Of a stretch of 64,000 bases of DNA, positions 46,340-56,270 are shown one piece after another. Source of the DNA: Rhipicephalus microplus. Taxonomy: Eukaryota; Arthropoda; Arachnida; Ixodida; Ixodidae. A program made the position numbers and the translations under genes. Location of the stretch: NCBI RefSeq assembly GCF_043290135.1, contig NC_134710.1:457870376-457934375 (forward strand). The letters are read 5' to 3'. Within the stretch, counting starts at the first letter, position 1, and each line of letters starts with the position of its first letter. The notes beneath the pieces are model-generated. The model was not told the DNA's origin. It was given only the letters and a program-made list of their open reading frames with translations, and searched no databases.

Positions 46340-47330
46340 CGCCATGCTCATTCCATAGAGACATTAATAAAAATGTTGATGACTGGCCTGAACATTTCGA
46401 TCAAGTTGCCAGTATCAATGAATGGGATGAAGCTCGCAAGCTGCAGAGTCTTCACTTCGCGTCGGAGGACTCTGCCCAAACGTGGTACGGAATCACGAGG
46501 GCTCCTGTGCGACGAAAGAAGAGTTCAGCCAACAGTTTAGCAAAGCGTACCGCAGCACCGCAGGGAACGAAAGCAGAGCACGCCATCTCGCCTCGGAGCA
46601 GGCGAGATGGCGTGCTCCTAACAAGAAAGTTTTGATGTTTGGTGAGGACATGCTTCAACTCTGCAAGCGTGCCGACCCTTCGTTGTCCGAAGAAAAGAAG
46701 GTGTGGTATTTGATGCGTTGGGTAAGAGCAGCTCTTCGCCAGACTCGTGCGCGAATCCCCGACGACCATAGCCGAGTTCATAAAAAGGAGAAACAACAAT
46801 GGAGCGTACTCTCCAGCATTAGTCGTCATAGTATCAACGCCACAACTTAACCGCTGCTGCATGCTCTATCGGGACTGACAGCGAGAGGCACGGTCTCACA
46901 GAGTTCATAAAAAGCGTCGTGTGGGACGAGCTTCGCCAGCTCCAAGCAGCATGACCCTAATCACCCATAACTGCTCTCGCAGACGTTATTCGAAGTGAAA
47001 TCAAACAGCTGGTCACCCAACGTGCTCCAAAACGGCCTGAGTCCCCTTTGGTCACTTATGCGGTGGCTCTGCGAGGTGCTGCACCACACACTTCTGGTTC
47101 CCCTATCCGGTCAATGAATCAGGCTAGCCATCGAATCGAGGGCACCTCTTCGACTCCGCCAACCGCCTCAATGTTTCCGAGTGCACCCACATATCCGTCT
47201 GGATCACGACAAAACGCAACGCCACAAAGGTGAGATTGGGGCGCACGTCGGATAACCGTCCACTCTGCTACCACTGTGGCAAACTGGGTTAGGTCTACCG
47301 AAATTTTCCGTACCGCATACTTGGTCTTCA
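46340..47330 (+). pseudogene. Ty3/gypsy Gag remnant
   Basis: A first frame reads NVDDWPEHFDQVASINEWDE (about 46370-46430) and ends in FASEDSAQTWYG. After a shift, frame 46482-46850 has EEFSQQFSKAYRST and VLMFGEDMLQLCKRADPSLSEEKK, the capsid-like C-terminal half. The perfect hairpin 46576-46617 lies inside it. The knuckle near 47255-47310 reads CYHCGKLG then a stop and a lost final Cys. Gag would form the particle; this one cannot. Confidence 0.8.
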
Positions 47331-47639
47331 TGTCTTCATCTTGATGCTCGGTGCCCGCGTTATGGTGAGGGCCCCCTCGACATCGAAGCGCACGGTACAG
47401 GTCAGCAAACTCCTTGTCCTTGGTCCACGCCACCAATCACGATCACCATCGCCTCACCGCTCCTCCTCACCTGTCTTTCCCTTGTCATATTAGGCTCCTA
47501 TTAGAGGCCGGCCACCGAGTCATAACAGGCGAAACTAGGAACAGCGGATCCTGGGGTCGAAGCTGCGTCCAAAGAAACTGTCAAGAGCTTTCCTCGACGC
47601 AAAGACCCGAGGATGACCGTTCTGATTTTTCAGTTTTTT

Positions 47640-49260
47640 CCGAAAGTCATGAGACTGTTTCTGCCGACATCACCGCACACGTCGATGATCACGTCGTCAG
47701 TGCTTTCGTCGGTACCGGCTTTCATTAGCAGCGCCCTGGCATGAAAAATGAAAAAACGTAACTACCGCTTGGCAAGGACACCCCGTGGCGCTAGTCAGGC
47801 GGCCACCTAGTGAGGCCAACTGATAAGTACACAGCCCATGTTCGAGCACGTGCTTCGACCTTCACAGGGTCTTTCCCCATACTACGTGTGTGCTGCCATC
47901 CACTAATTTTGAGACTTGACTTCACAAATATGGCAGAAATATTGACCTACGAGGCTTGCAGTTGTCGTTCGCGGACCCCTTTCACCCTTAACCTGAGAAC
48001 AACCACTTATCGAAGACTGCGCAATGTGTATCATCCGAATTTGTTACTCTGGCTCCTTACAGCAGCTTCTCTGTCAGCGTTGAATGTGAGCAAGGCGTCC
48101 CCGATTCTGTAAATGCTGAAGGATATTCGTTTATACTTTTGAACAACAAATCTGCATAGCCCAAGGTATTATTCAGTCCAGGAAGAGCCAGGTTTGCCCA
48201 CTAGTCACTAATTTCAGAGATGAGTATCGCCATCTTCCGAAAAGCACTGTGATTGAATGCCTTCAGTATACTGCTGACGTCCCTGGTCCCCCAACATTAA
48301 CTGCCCTTTCGTCGTACGACCGTTCCGCCGCGACGTTCGTGAACACGCTTGACGTAAACTAAGGTCAGCCATCCGCACAACGGGAACGTCTTTTGGAAAT
48401 ACTCATTTTTCAGAACTGCTTTACAACAACTTCGAAAGTTAACCAAACACCGCTTGCCAAGCATAGTGTCATCCCTGAGCCTACCGAGAGACCCGTTCGA
48501 CAACACGCCTGCAGCGTCTTGCTAAAAGAACATGGCATCCTACGCCGAAAAGTCCAAAGTCCAGAAGATGATCAAGGACGATGCCATTTAGCCATCGAGT
48601 AGTCCCTCGGCGTCTCTTGTTGTGTAAGTAAATAAAGAATGTGGTAACCTGTGGTTTTGCATCGACTACCGAAAGTTGAATAAGATCACAAAGAAAGACG
48701 TGTGTCCTTCACCATGAACAGATGACTCGTTGGACCGTATTCTGAGCGCTCGTTAACTTTTTTTCATGAATCTGCGCAGTGGATATTCTCAAATTGCGTT
48801 GATGAGCGCAATAGTGGAAAGACCACCCTCATTATTACTGACGGACTCTAAGAGTTCGAAGACCTTCCTTTGGCTTATGCTCGGTGCCAGCTACATTTCA
48901 AAGAATGATGGAGACGGTTTTTTGGGTAAAATGGCAATCAAGTCTTGTTTACTTCGACGATGTATTTGTCTTGTCAGACACGTTTTAGTGACATTGCCAG
49001 CACTTTCAAATAGGTATTCAGACGATTCAAACAGGTGGACGTTATCTGAAAGCTCAGAAATGTCATTTTGTTTCGTGGAACTCAAGTATTTTTGCCACGT
49101 TATGAGACACGCTGTTATACGCCCAGACTCGGAGAAAACAAGCGCTGTTGCCACATTTCCTGACCCAGAGCTTAAGCGCGATCTGCGACGATTTCTGGAA
49201 CTGTGCGCATATTACAGATGCTTTCAAAAGTTTTTTTTTTTTAAATCGCTGAACCTCTGA
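47640..49260 (+). pseudogene. Ty3/gypsy protease and reverse transcriptase remnants
   Basis: The protease site is altered to VGTG near 47710, followed soon by a stop. RT pieces: CIDYRKLNKITKKDVC (about 48658-48705), a QWIFSNCVDE block near 48775 where the family has the SLDL..GY motif, and the thumb/connection near 49150-49230 (LRRFLELCAYYRCF). Frames shift repeatedly. The catalytic YxDD region (about 48935-48970) is read only as LFTSTMYLS, so the active site is gone. Confidence 0.75.
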
Positions 49261-49279
49261 ATAAACTTACAATAGACGG

Positions 49280-50178
49280 CGTACCACTTGTTTGGTGTAG
49301 GGATAAGCGTCATACCTTTGACACTATACAAAACCATCTTCAAGCTCCACCTGTACTCGGTCACTTTCACGACAATGCTGCCACAAAGCTACACATTGAT
49401 GCCGGCAACGTAGGACTTGGAGCTGTATTGGTTCAATGGCAAAATGGCGTATACGCTGGATCACCTATGAAAGTCAGACACTACTATCTGCCGAGAAAAA
49501 CAAAATTTGGACCTGACTTATGTGGTCTGACATTCAGAGTTGTTAGTGACCGCCATTTCTTATGCTGGCTTGCTAACCTCAAAGATCCTTCCAGTCGTCT
49601 AGCATAGTGGAGCCTCCGGCTGCAAGAATTTGACGTTACAATCAGTCACAAGTAAGAACACAAACACACCGACGCTGAGTGTCACTCACGTGTACCAATT
49701 GTAAGTACGAACGCTGACGTTGAAGAGGACGATACATTCCTTTTGTCGCTATCAGCAACAAAGTTGGGCCAACACTGGCGTGACGACATGCAGCTAGGCC
49801 CGCTCATTGACTTCTTCGAAGGCTGCAAATTTGCCTTCCTAGAAATTTCGCATTTTGGGCTTCGTTCTGCATCAGGGGCGGAGTCCACTCTATGAAGTAC
49901 TTTGACCATATGCAAGGTTCTGAGCTAGTGGTTGCACCAACCTTGCTTCGTGACAATATTTTACCTGCTTGTCATGACGAACCATCATCCGGACACCTTG
50001 GCTACACGCGCATCTTGGAAAAAATCAGCCACTCCTACTACTGATCACGCTTCGTGAAGACAGTCAAGCAGTACGTCCACACAAGCCGCAACTGCCAACG
50101 CCGTGACACTCCACTTGTCCAACCATCAGGACAACTACAGCCTATCGCCACAACGAAAGCACCATTATATCACATTCC
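49280..50178 (+). pseudogene. Ty3/gypsy RNase H and integrase zinc domain remnants
   Basis: RNase H: LHIDAGNVGLGAVLVQ near 49390-49437 (catalytic Asp), then VVSDRHFLCWLANLKDPSS near 49539-49596. The integrase start follows, with HPDTLATR near 49985 and RNCQRRDTP near 50088-50115. Resemblance ends at 50178, just where the catalytic integrase core would start. Confidence 0.78.
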
Positions 50179-50590
50179 CAGGCAGCACGCCGCCGTTGGA
50201 CCAATCTTGGACCAACATCGGCTAACATCGGCACCGACGTCGGGCCGACGTCGGAAGTGCAACTTCTTCCAATGTCGGGCCGACGTTCAAGCCAATGATG
50301 GGCCGACGTTTTGCCGATGTTTTAGCCAGTATGCAACCAACATTGGGCCGACGAATGCCCATCGTATTGCCGACAAAGCTGCCAATGTTCGGCCAACATT
50401 GGGCCATATTTCAGCCAATCACATGCCATTTTTACGCCGATGTTTGCTGCACGACGAATATTGGCTACGGATGTACGACCGACATTGGACCAATCCAGGG
50501 CCACATTGCAGCCAATCAAATGCCGTTATTACACCGATGTTTCCTGCACGACGAATATTGGCTACTGTTTGGCTTGCCATTATGTAACCA
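50179..50590. repeat. degenerate tandem array, CCAACATTGGGCCGACG-type units
   Basis: About 400 bases made of imperfect 20-25-base units alternating CCAA.ATTGGGC and GCCGATGTT. The last part is a clear 97-bp tandem duplication (50416-50512 and 50513 onward, sharing TGCACGACGAATATTGGCTAC). It interrupts or truncates the Ty3 integrase at 50178. Open frames across it are by-products. Confidence 0.8.
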
Positions 50591-51055
50591 TTATTAGTAG
50601 GGAATTTTTCTTACCGGAAGATTTAAACAATATGCCTCGATGACCCGCTCTTGTAGCTTTGCAGCCCTGTATACTTGGGGCAACAGAAAATTGAATGCTG
50701 AGAACTGAAAGCAGTTACTCGATCTATTTCATCTTTTATACCTCATTCCCTTTGCTAACACTAGAAGTGTAGTTTATTTTTTTACCAATTTATCTTTTGC
50801 AATAGCGAGTGCTTTATTTGGTACTGGTATTTGGTACAGCAGATCGAAAAAAGTCGTTAGGAAGTAAATGTTGAAAGCGTATGTCCCCCACTTGCAATCC
50901 CCACATATGTCCCCCACATGGTAATCGAGAATATTCATAGTTTGGAGCATTTTTTTGTAACTAAAACATGGTGATGGTGCTTCCGAATCAGCATAAGCTA
51001 GCCGAACAGTGCACCACCGACAGTCTGCAGACTATTTATTCTTTGTTTTTTTTTA

Positions 51056-51061
51056 TTTATT
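51056..51061 (-). promoter_or_regulatory. poly(A) signal for the DUF4806-like gene
   Basis: AATAAA on the minus strand, 60 bases past the stop at 51121. A second overlapping hexamer is at 51052-51057. Confidence 0.6.
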
Positions 51062-51120
51062 TGGTACAACAAAAATGTATACAATGAAAAATATATATAC
51101 ACAACTAAAAAAGGCCCGCT

Positions 51121-51383
51121 CTACTGCAGGTCAGGTTGCGTTGGGGGCACAGTGACAGTGGTGCTGTCAAGGCCCTGGCTGCTGTGGCTGGGCAGGAAGC
51201 CAGCTGCCGCGAGCAGCCGATAATCTGCACTCTGAGAGTGGGGATCATCGGGCTGCTCCACAACAAATGCTTCTCTGAAGCGCCGCTTCCTGCCCCCACA
51301 GCGATCACCACACCCTGGCAGCCACCTCTTAATAAAGTTGAGGGCCTCCGCCTGGTCGCACCCTGCTTTTTGGCAGATGACAT
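51121..51383 (-). CDS. DUF4806-like gene, last exon
   Basis: After the acceptor TTCTTGTATGCAG the frame completes a codon from the previous exon (G plus AT) and reads DVICQKAGCDQAEALNFIKRW. A Cys/Arg-rich segment (GCGDRCGGRKRRF) and a Ser/Thr-rich tail follow, to the TAG at 51121-51123. The start matches the end of the DUF4806 pattern, a small helical domain of unknown function in arthropod nuclear proteins. 88 codons including the stop. Part of a four-exon model with consistent phases (see 51481-51640, 54668-54894, 61615-61669). Confidence 0.75.
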
Positions 51384-51480
51384 CTGCATACAAGAACAGA
51401 AATACCATAGTACACATGAAGCACTGCAGTACAGAAAATACACAAGAGTACACACACATAAAACAATGAACAAGTCTAAC

Positions 51481-51640
51481 CTGTCACTAATCTACAGAGC
51501 CTCAGGTTCACAAAGGCCCTTTTCCCTTTTCTGCCATGAAGGCTGTACAGCACTTGCACATCATGTGCCAATACAGCCTTCATGGCATTCACACCAATTT
51601 CTCGGAGGCCACGTCCCCCAATCTGCAGGAGGTGCTTGCG
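51481..51640 (-). CDS. DUF4806-like gene, exon encoding the core of the domain
   Basis: 160 bases between the acceptor CATTTTTTTACAG and the donor GACAG|GTTAGA. It reads RKHLLQIGGRGLREIGVNAM and ends YSLHGRKGKRAFVNLRLCRL, the Gly-Gly turn and G-x-K-G-K-x-x-F signature of DUF4806-type domains. The intron to the last exon is only 97 bases. A perfect 16-bp hairpin (51532-51547 / 51572-51587) lies inside the exon. Open in frame with both neighbours. Confidence 0.78.
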
Positions 51641-52705
51641 CTGTAAAAAAATGCAAGAAGCATAGATGGGGTAAACGCAACAGCGCATCGAAATGTTTTC
51701 ATGATAAAAATCTGCAAGAAGAGGACACTGAAAACAACAACTTGAATTTTTGGGCATCACAACATTTCATTGTTTTTTTACGCTAACTTCAACTCACTTG
51801 ACCTAAAATGGTTTCCACATCAGCCCTCTCACACTCAGTGTGAGAACCTTTCAGAGTCCTTCTCTGAATGCAGTTTCGCTGTTATGAAATCAAATACAAC
51901 ACTGTTATAACCCTTAATAAATATTGACTCTAGCTATGAAATAGTATAATTACTTTGTACAGTGCTCAAATTCCAATACACGTTTCTTCGAGGTTACAAT
52001 GTCCTTGCCTGAATGTTGACCAGGAGTAGCTTCTACAGGTGAAAAACGATAAAATAAGTGGAATTAAAAAAGAAGCTTGGACATGTTTTTAATCAATGCA
52101 TTGTAAGCAGAGCACAACAAGATAAATGAACATGATCAAGGCGTACTAAGAAGCAACCTTAGAGCGACTAAATTTCTGTCATAGATGAAACTGATAGAAA
52201 AATAAAGGTCGCACTAGATGGTCGCACCATTTGCTGTTTATATTTTTCTGTGATAGCCAACAAAGAGGCATGTCGCTATAGAAATCTCATCACAATAAAC
52301 AAAGGTGCATTTTTCTTCACACTGCGAAATTGGGTGCATGTTAGATTTTAAAAAAAGTAAGAAATCGGCTAACACAAGGCAGGGTGAACTGTAGCTCAAA
52401 GTAGAGAGAGCCGCAGCGGACACGAAATAGGGTGATAAATGAACAAAATTACTGAATGTCTGTTTTAAGCAGGCTATTGCTAGTCACTGCCCATCAAACA
52501 CACGATGCCGCCTACATCGTCTGCTAGCTTAGGACAGTTCACTCGGACTTCACAGACTATAGTAAATACAGTCGAATCTCATTAATTCCAACACACTTAA
52601 TTCGAACTGACGCTGTGGTCCTATCAAAGCTATACCGCGCTCCGAAAATGCTCTCAGCACCCCGCCCAATCATGGGGTGGCACTTCAGACACCTCATCGC
52701 TGTGC

Positions 52706-53060
52706 TTGAAGAAGAAAATGAAGAAAAGGAAAGAAAAGACTGCGGTGGAATGTTTGCCAAATGCCAATCTGGGACATTCCTGTGCCCCGCTTCGGCTTTT
52801 TCCGTCCCTGCCACGTAGAGACCCTTCTCCTCTTAACACTGCGCATGAAGAGAAAGAGGGGAAAAAAAGCTGTCGCAGAGATTTGGCTCTCTCATGCCGA
52901 TCTGCAACGCGCCGGTGTCACGCTTCCCTGTTTTTCGTTCCTGCTATGTAGAGACTCTTCTCCTTTCAACACCGTGCATGAAGAGAGAAAAAAAAAAAAA
53001 GCTGCCGCGGAGTGTTTCTCTCTCGAATGCCGATCTGCTTTTCTCCAGGTGGAGACGCTC
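52706..53060 (+). repeat. tandem repeat, about 130-bp unit, 2.6 copies
   Basis: Three successive blocks share GAAGAGA(A)..AAAAAGCTG.CGC.GAG, TGCCGATCTG (TGCCAATCTG in the first) and TAGAGAC.CTTCTCCT.TCAACAC..TGC. The junctions are near 52845 and 52980. It lies inside the outer pogo-like element. Confidence 0.8.
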
Positions 53061-53109
53061 CTCCATTCTCATCATGTGCTGGCCACGCTCCGGCTGCAGC
53101 GCAGATGGT

Positions 53110-53317
53110 AACAGTGGAAACACAGTTGTCTTCGAAGAGTGTCAGCGCTGGACATTGCCGCGCGCAACTTCTTTTGCCAGGAGAATACTGAAGCCGAAGT
53201 ACAAATGCTTTGCAAACTGCACGCAAAACTTGTTGACTCGTTGCAAGGCCAACGTGTACAGACATGTATTGACTACTTTAATTAATGACGGATGTCCTGT
53301 AATTTGTGAATAAAACT
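53110..53317 (+). pseudogene. pogo/Tigger transposase C-terminal remnant
   Basis: The plus-strand frame reads SALDIAARNFFCQENTEAEV, LHAKLVDSLQGQ and ends QTCIDYFN before a stop; AATAAA follows at 53311. A helical tail ending in a Q..I..YF-like motif is known from pogo transposases as a PCNA-binding (PIP) box; here the spacing is one residue short. The rest of the transposase is deleted. Confidence 0.45.
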
Positions 53318-53363
53318 TCTCCATGCACATGCATCACTGCATGGTGAGCCCTCCGCTCGTTTA

Positions 53364-54471
53364 CCGTATTTACTCTATTCTACCGCGCCCTCGATTGTAA
53401 CGCGTGCCCGGTTTCCACGACAAGAAAAAAAAAACTAAGACATCGGTTGCAACGCGCACCCTTTTTTCTCGTTGGCCCGCTTGATTACACCACTCGCGAA
53501 AACGACTCTTTTTGAGACCGTCTTCCGTTTAAATATGAAGTACGGGGGAAGCTTATGCCTATCTGACGTGCAACAGAGCATTGCTGTCACTCTAGTTTTA
53601 CCGTGGCCCGATGTCAGTACACAAACTTGCTTCGCCCCCTTCTCCTAGACGGTTGTGGTGCCAGGCATGTCGAAGTAAAGAGGCGTGTGATCGGCATTCC
53701 CGATTTGCCCAAGCAGGTAGCCGTTGTTGTGCCGCAAGTTTAGGAGGAACCTCTGAAGACTCTGAAGCTTTTCTTCGTACTCCTCCGGCAACTTCCGGCA
53801 TATGCCCGTTCACCTTCGGAGGGAAAAGCCTTTCCTCCTCATAAAGTTAGTTAGCCAGCACCTGCCCGCTTCAAACTGGCTCTGCATTAGCCCTTTTTCT
53901 AAGGCTAACTGCATAGCCTGCACTTGGAGCAGTTCTGTCGTCACGGGCCGCTGTGCCGCTCACTGCTTAATCACATACTCGCCGAGCAACTCTTCAATTT
54001 GTGGAAACCGACCCTGCTGTGGTCCACTGAAGCCTTTGCGTGAATCTTTGCTGTCGACAATATTCTGCTTTTGTTTCCGCCAGTCCCGCACGCAGGTTTC
54101 GGGAACTCCGAATGACCGCGATGCGGCCCGATTTCTGTCCGTTCCGGCACACGCGACGACTTTTCTTTTAGAAGCAGCATTGTGGTGCACTCGTCGAGTT
54201 TTTGGAGTCAGCCCTACCATGCCGTCGATGCTAATGTACTACAAGATGACGAACTCCTCAGCACACGTATGAAGTGCCGCGCATGGGAAACACATAGGCA
54301 GAAATGACCGACGCGCCATGCCGACGCACGTAGGGGGCGGCCATTTTGTAAGTGGCGATGACAATAGAATGACCATATTCATTTTTTTTTCGTACTCGAT
54401 TCTAACGCACATGCGATTTATGAACTCCCTTAACCGGAAAAAAGGTGCGTGTTAGATTCAAGTAATTAAGG
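53364..54471 (-). mobile_element. Tigger/pogo-like DNA transposon (inner), decayed
   Basis: Termini CCGTATTTACTCTATTCTACC (left) and the related CCTTAATTACTTGAATCTAAC (right, reversed), each next to TA (53362-53363, 54472-54473). The transposase remnant is on the minus strand. It is inserted about 80 bases from the right end of the outer element. Confidence 0.72.
53520..54220 (-). pseudogene. Tigger/CENP-B-type transposase, N-terminal and part of DDE core
   Basis: Frame 53960-54220 reads RKVVACAGTDRNRAASRSFG and CVRDWRKQK, a CENP-B/pogo helix-turn-helix, then GRFPQIEELLGEYV. After breaks (53590-53830) comes NNGYLLGQ-like sequence with the NADHTP block of the DDE core. Near 53520-53600 is GHGKTRVTAMLCC. 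The remainder of the core is missing. The domain would bind the terminal repeats and cut DNA. Confidence 0.75.
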
Positions 54472-54667
54472 TAACTTTCATTATTTTGAACTTCTTTTAA
54501 TTTGAACAAATTTTCTGGCCTCTTTGAGTACGAATTATTCATATTCGACTGTAGTACAGTGGCTCATGAGATAACCTGACTAGTTTGTTTCCCGAAACAC
54601 AGTATCTTAAAGCAGTAATAAATTTCTGCATGTTACATAGGCATATTAAAAATCAAGAAATATACAC

Positions 54668-54894
54668 CAAAGCCGCAGCCACAGCTTTACTCTGCACAGC
54701 TGCCTCTGCTGCCTCCACTTCTCCAATTGTACCAGCAGGCAGCCGGGGAAGGTCAGAGGGGCGCTGTGCTGGCTGGGCGTGCTGAGGCACGGACAAGAGC
54801 CGTACCTTGTGCTTCAGCTGTCGCACCTCCTGCAGAACCTCTCTTTGTTGCTGCCGGATGCCAAGTTGGATCCGCAGGATCCGTAGCCATAGAG
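54668..54894 (-). CDS. DUF4806-like gene, coiled-coil exon
   Basis: 227 bases between the acceptor TTGTATGTTTCAG and the donor CTTTG|GTGTAT. It reads LWLRILRIQLGIRQQQREVL (coiled coil), a Pro/Gln linker, then LPAGTIGEVEAAEAAVQSKA, the start of the DUF4806 pattern. It leads in phase 0 into the next exon (51640). The 3.0-kb intron that follows holds the pogo and Tigger elements. Confidence 0.75.
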
Positions 54895-55569
54895 CTGAAA
54901 CATACAAGAGTACATACCATATTTACTCGCACAATTTGCATCCTCACATAATTTGCTCACCAGTATAATTAGCCAGCCTGCTTTACTACAAGAAACTTTT
55001 TGCTCGCATACTTTGCCCTCCCCAACCAGCCCGAGCCACCTTGCCAGCACACACACAGACACATTTGACTTCATGATGCTCTGGTCAGGCACATCTCTTG
55101 TCGAGCAGGCGAGTGCAGTCTTACACAAAATGGACTGAGTGCAAGGTCCCTTCTTCCATGAACTTTTATGCTTTCCCTAGAATATCGAACTTGAAAACTC
55201 AAACCTCTTTATGTGTAGTCCGAAATGCCTAAAGGTTTGCCTCCTATCTTCCCACCTCTTCCACGGCAAGAATGTATTCCTGAGACACAGCACAGATGTT
55301 GAACGCGTGCAAGGACCTGTCACATCAACTAGATGAGGCAGGTTTTCGCACTCATTTTTTTTTCGGTTTCGCCATCTGGCCATTGCGTTTTTACCGTTCC
55401 TTGTGATAGGCTACAATAATTATATACGAGGCAGATTGCTGTTATAAAGCTTACCGAAGAAAACTGAAACCGTGCTACCACTGAGCACATCAGCGTGGAG
55501 TTCTTCGACATGCAATATTCAGTATGGGAGCCAGCAGAAGAGTGCGTTGAATAAGACTTAGCATAGAAG

Positions 55570-55752
55570 CTTGGGTGTGTTGGTTAGATATCGGAGGGAA
55601 CACAACACAATAGAAGACTGGGACAAGGAATGGACACACACACACATGAAGGGCGACACACACAGCACTGTGTTGGCATCGCGGTTCCTTGTCTGCATCT
55701 TACTTTACGTTGGGTTCCCGACAATTATTGGAGAGTACTTATGTTCTCTGGT
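55570..55752. other. low-complexity CA-rich tract, possible retroelement 5' fragment
   Basis: Contains ACACACACACAC and GACACACACAGC runs. It lies directly before the LINE 5' units, with no sequence shared with them. Confidence 0.3.
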
Positions 55753-56270
55753 ATGCTTCTGAAGAACGCCCGGTCCTGGAGATAGCAACGATCCATTCTG
55801 CGCCATGTGACCTGCCTCCATACGTGTCTCCGCAAGGGGACGCTGCCCAAGCCGCCAGAGGGGCATCGACCACATCCAGCATGGCCTACTTAAGCCGCCT
55901 TCCGACTTCGCCACAATTCAGTGGGCAGGGAATGGCAGCAGCGACGATGGTCGCTAAAAACCCTTTCTGCTTTTTTGTTCAGTTGGCTGCACTGCTACAC
56001 ACGTGCCGTTATGCCTGCGCCGTGACTTCGGCGCACCCAAATGCTGCTGAAGAACGCCCGGTCCTGGAGATAGCAACGATCCATTCTGCGCCATGTGACC
56101 TGCCTCCATACGTGTCTCCGCAAGGGGACGCTGCCCAAGCCGCCAGAGGGAAATCGACCACATCCAGCATGGCCTACTTAAGCCGCCTTCCGACTTCGCC
56201 ACAATTCAGTGGGCAGGGAATGGCAGCAGCGACGATGGTCGCTAAAAACACTTTCTGCTTTTTTGTTCAG
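55753..56270 (+). repeat. tandem 5' units of the LINE, 288-bp period
   Basis: 55753-55982 and 56041-56270 are nearly identical (few differences over about 230 bases), joined by a 58-base linker. The offset is exactly 288 bases, a multiple of three, so the open frame passes through both. Monomeric 5' repeats carrying the promoter are known in other LINEs; that role here is inferred. Confidence 0.85.

Larger units (their letters stand above)
46330..50178 (+). mobile_element. Ty3/gypsy element, third copy, heavily decayed
   Basis: Plus-strand remnants in order: Gag, zinc knuckle, protease, RT, RNase H and the integrase zinc domain. They stop abruptly at a tandem-repeat block at 50179. Frames change often. 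The coding resemblance is closer to the first element in domain order than in sequence. No LTR found. Confidence 0.85.
52569..54552 (+). mobile_element. pogo/Tigger-like DNA transposon (outer), decayed
   Basis: Terminal inverted repeats CAGTCGAATCTCATTAATTC (left) and, reversed, CAGTCGAATATGAATAATTC (right), flanked by TA on both sides (52567-52568 and 54553-54554), the Tc1/mariner superfamily hallmark. It contains only a transposase C-terminal remnant, a 130-bp tandem repeat and a second element near its right end. Lies in an intron of the DUF4806-like gene. Confidence 0.75.

Noticed and set aside
50054..50643. Frames of 61-177 codons across the array as genes
   Set aside because: They begin in a broken integrase and run through a degenerate tandem array; no codon-level conservation is visible.
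55689..56219. The first 177 codons of the 518-codon ORF1 frame as real protein
   Set aside because: They lie in and before the duplicated 5' units. A start inside the last unit is simpler, and the earlier part is more likely 5' UTR that happens to be open.
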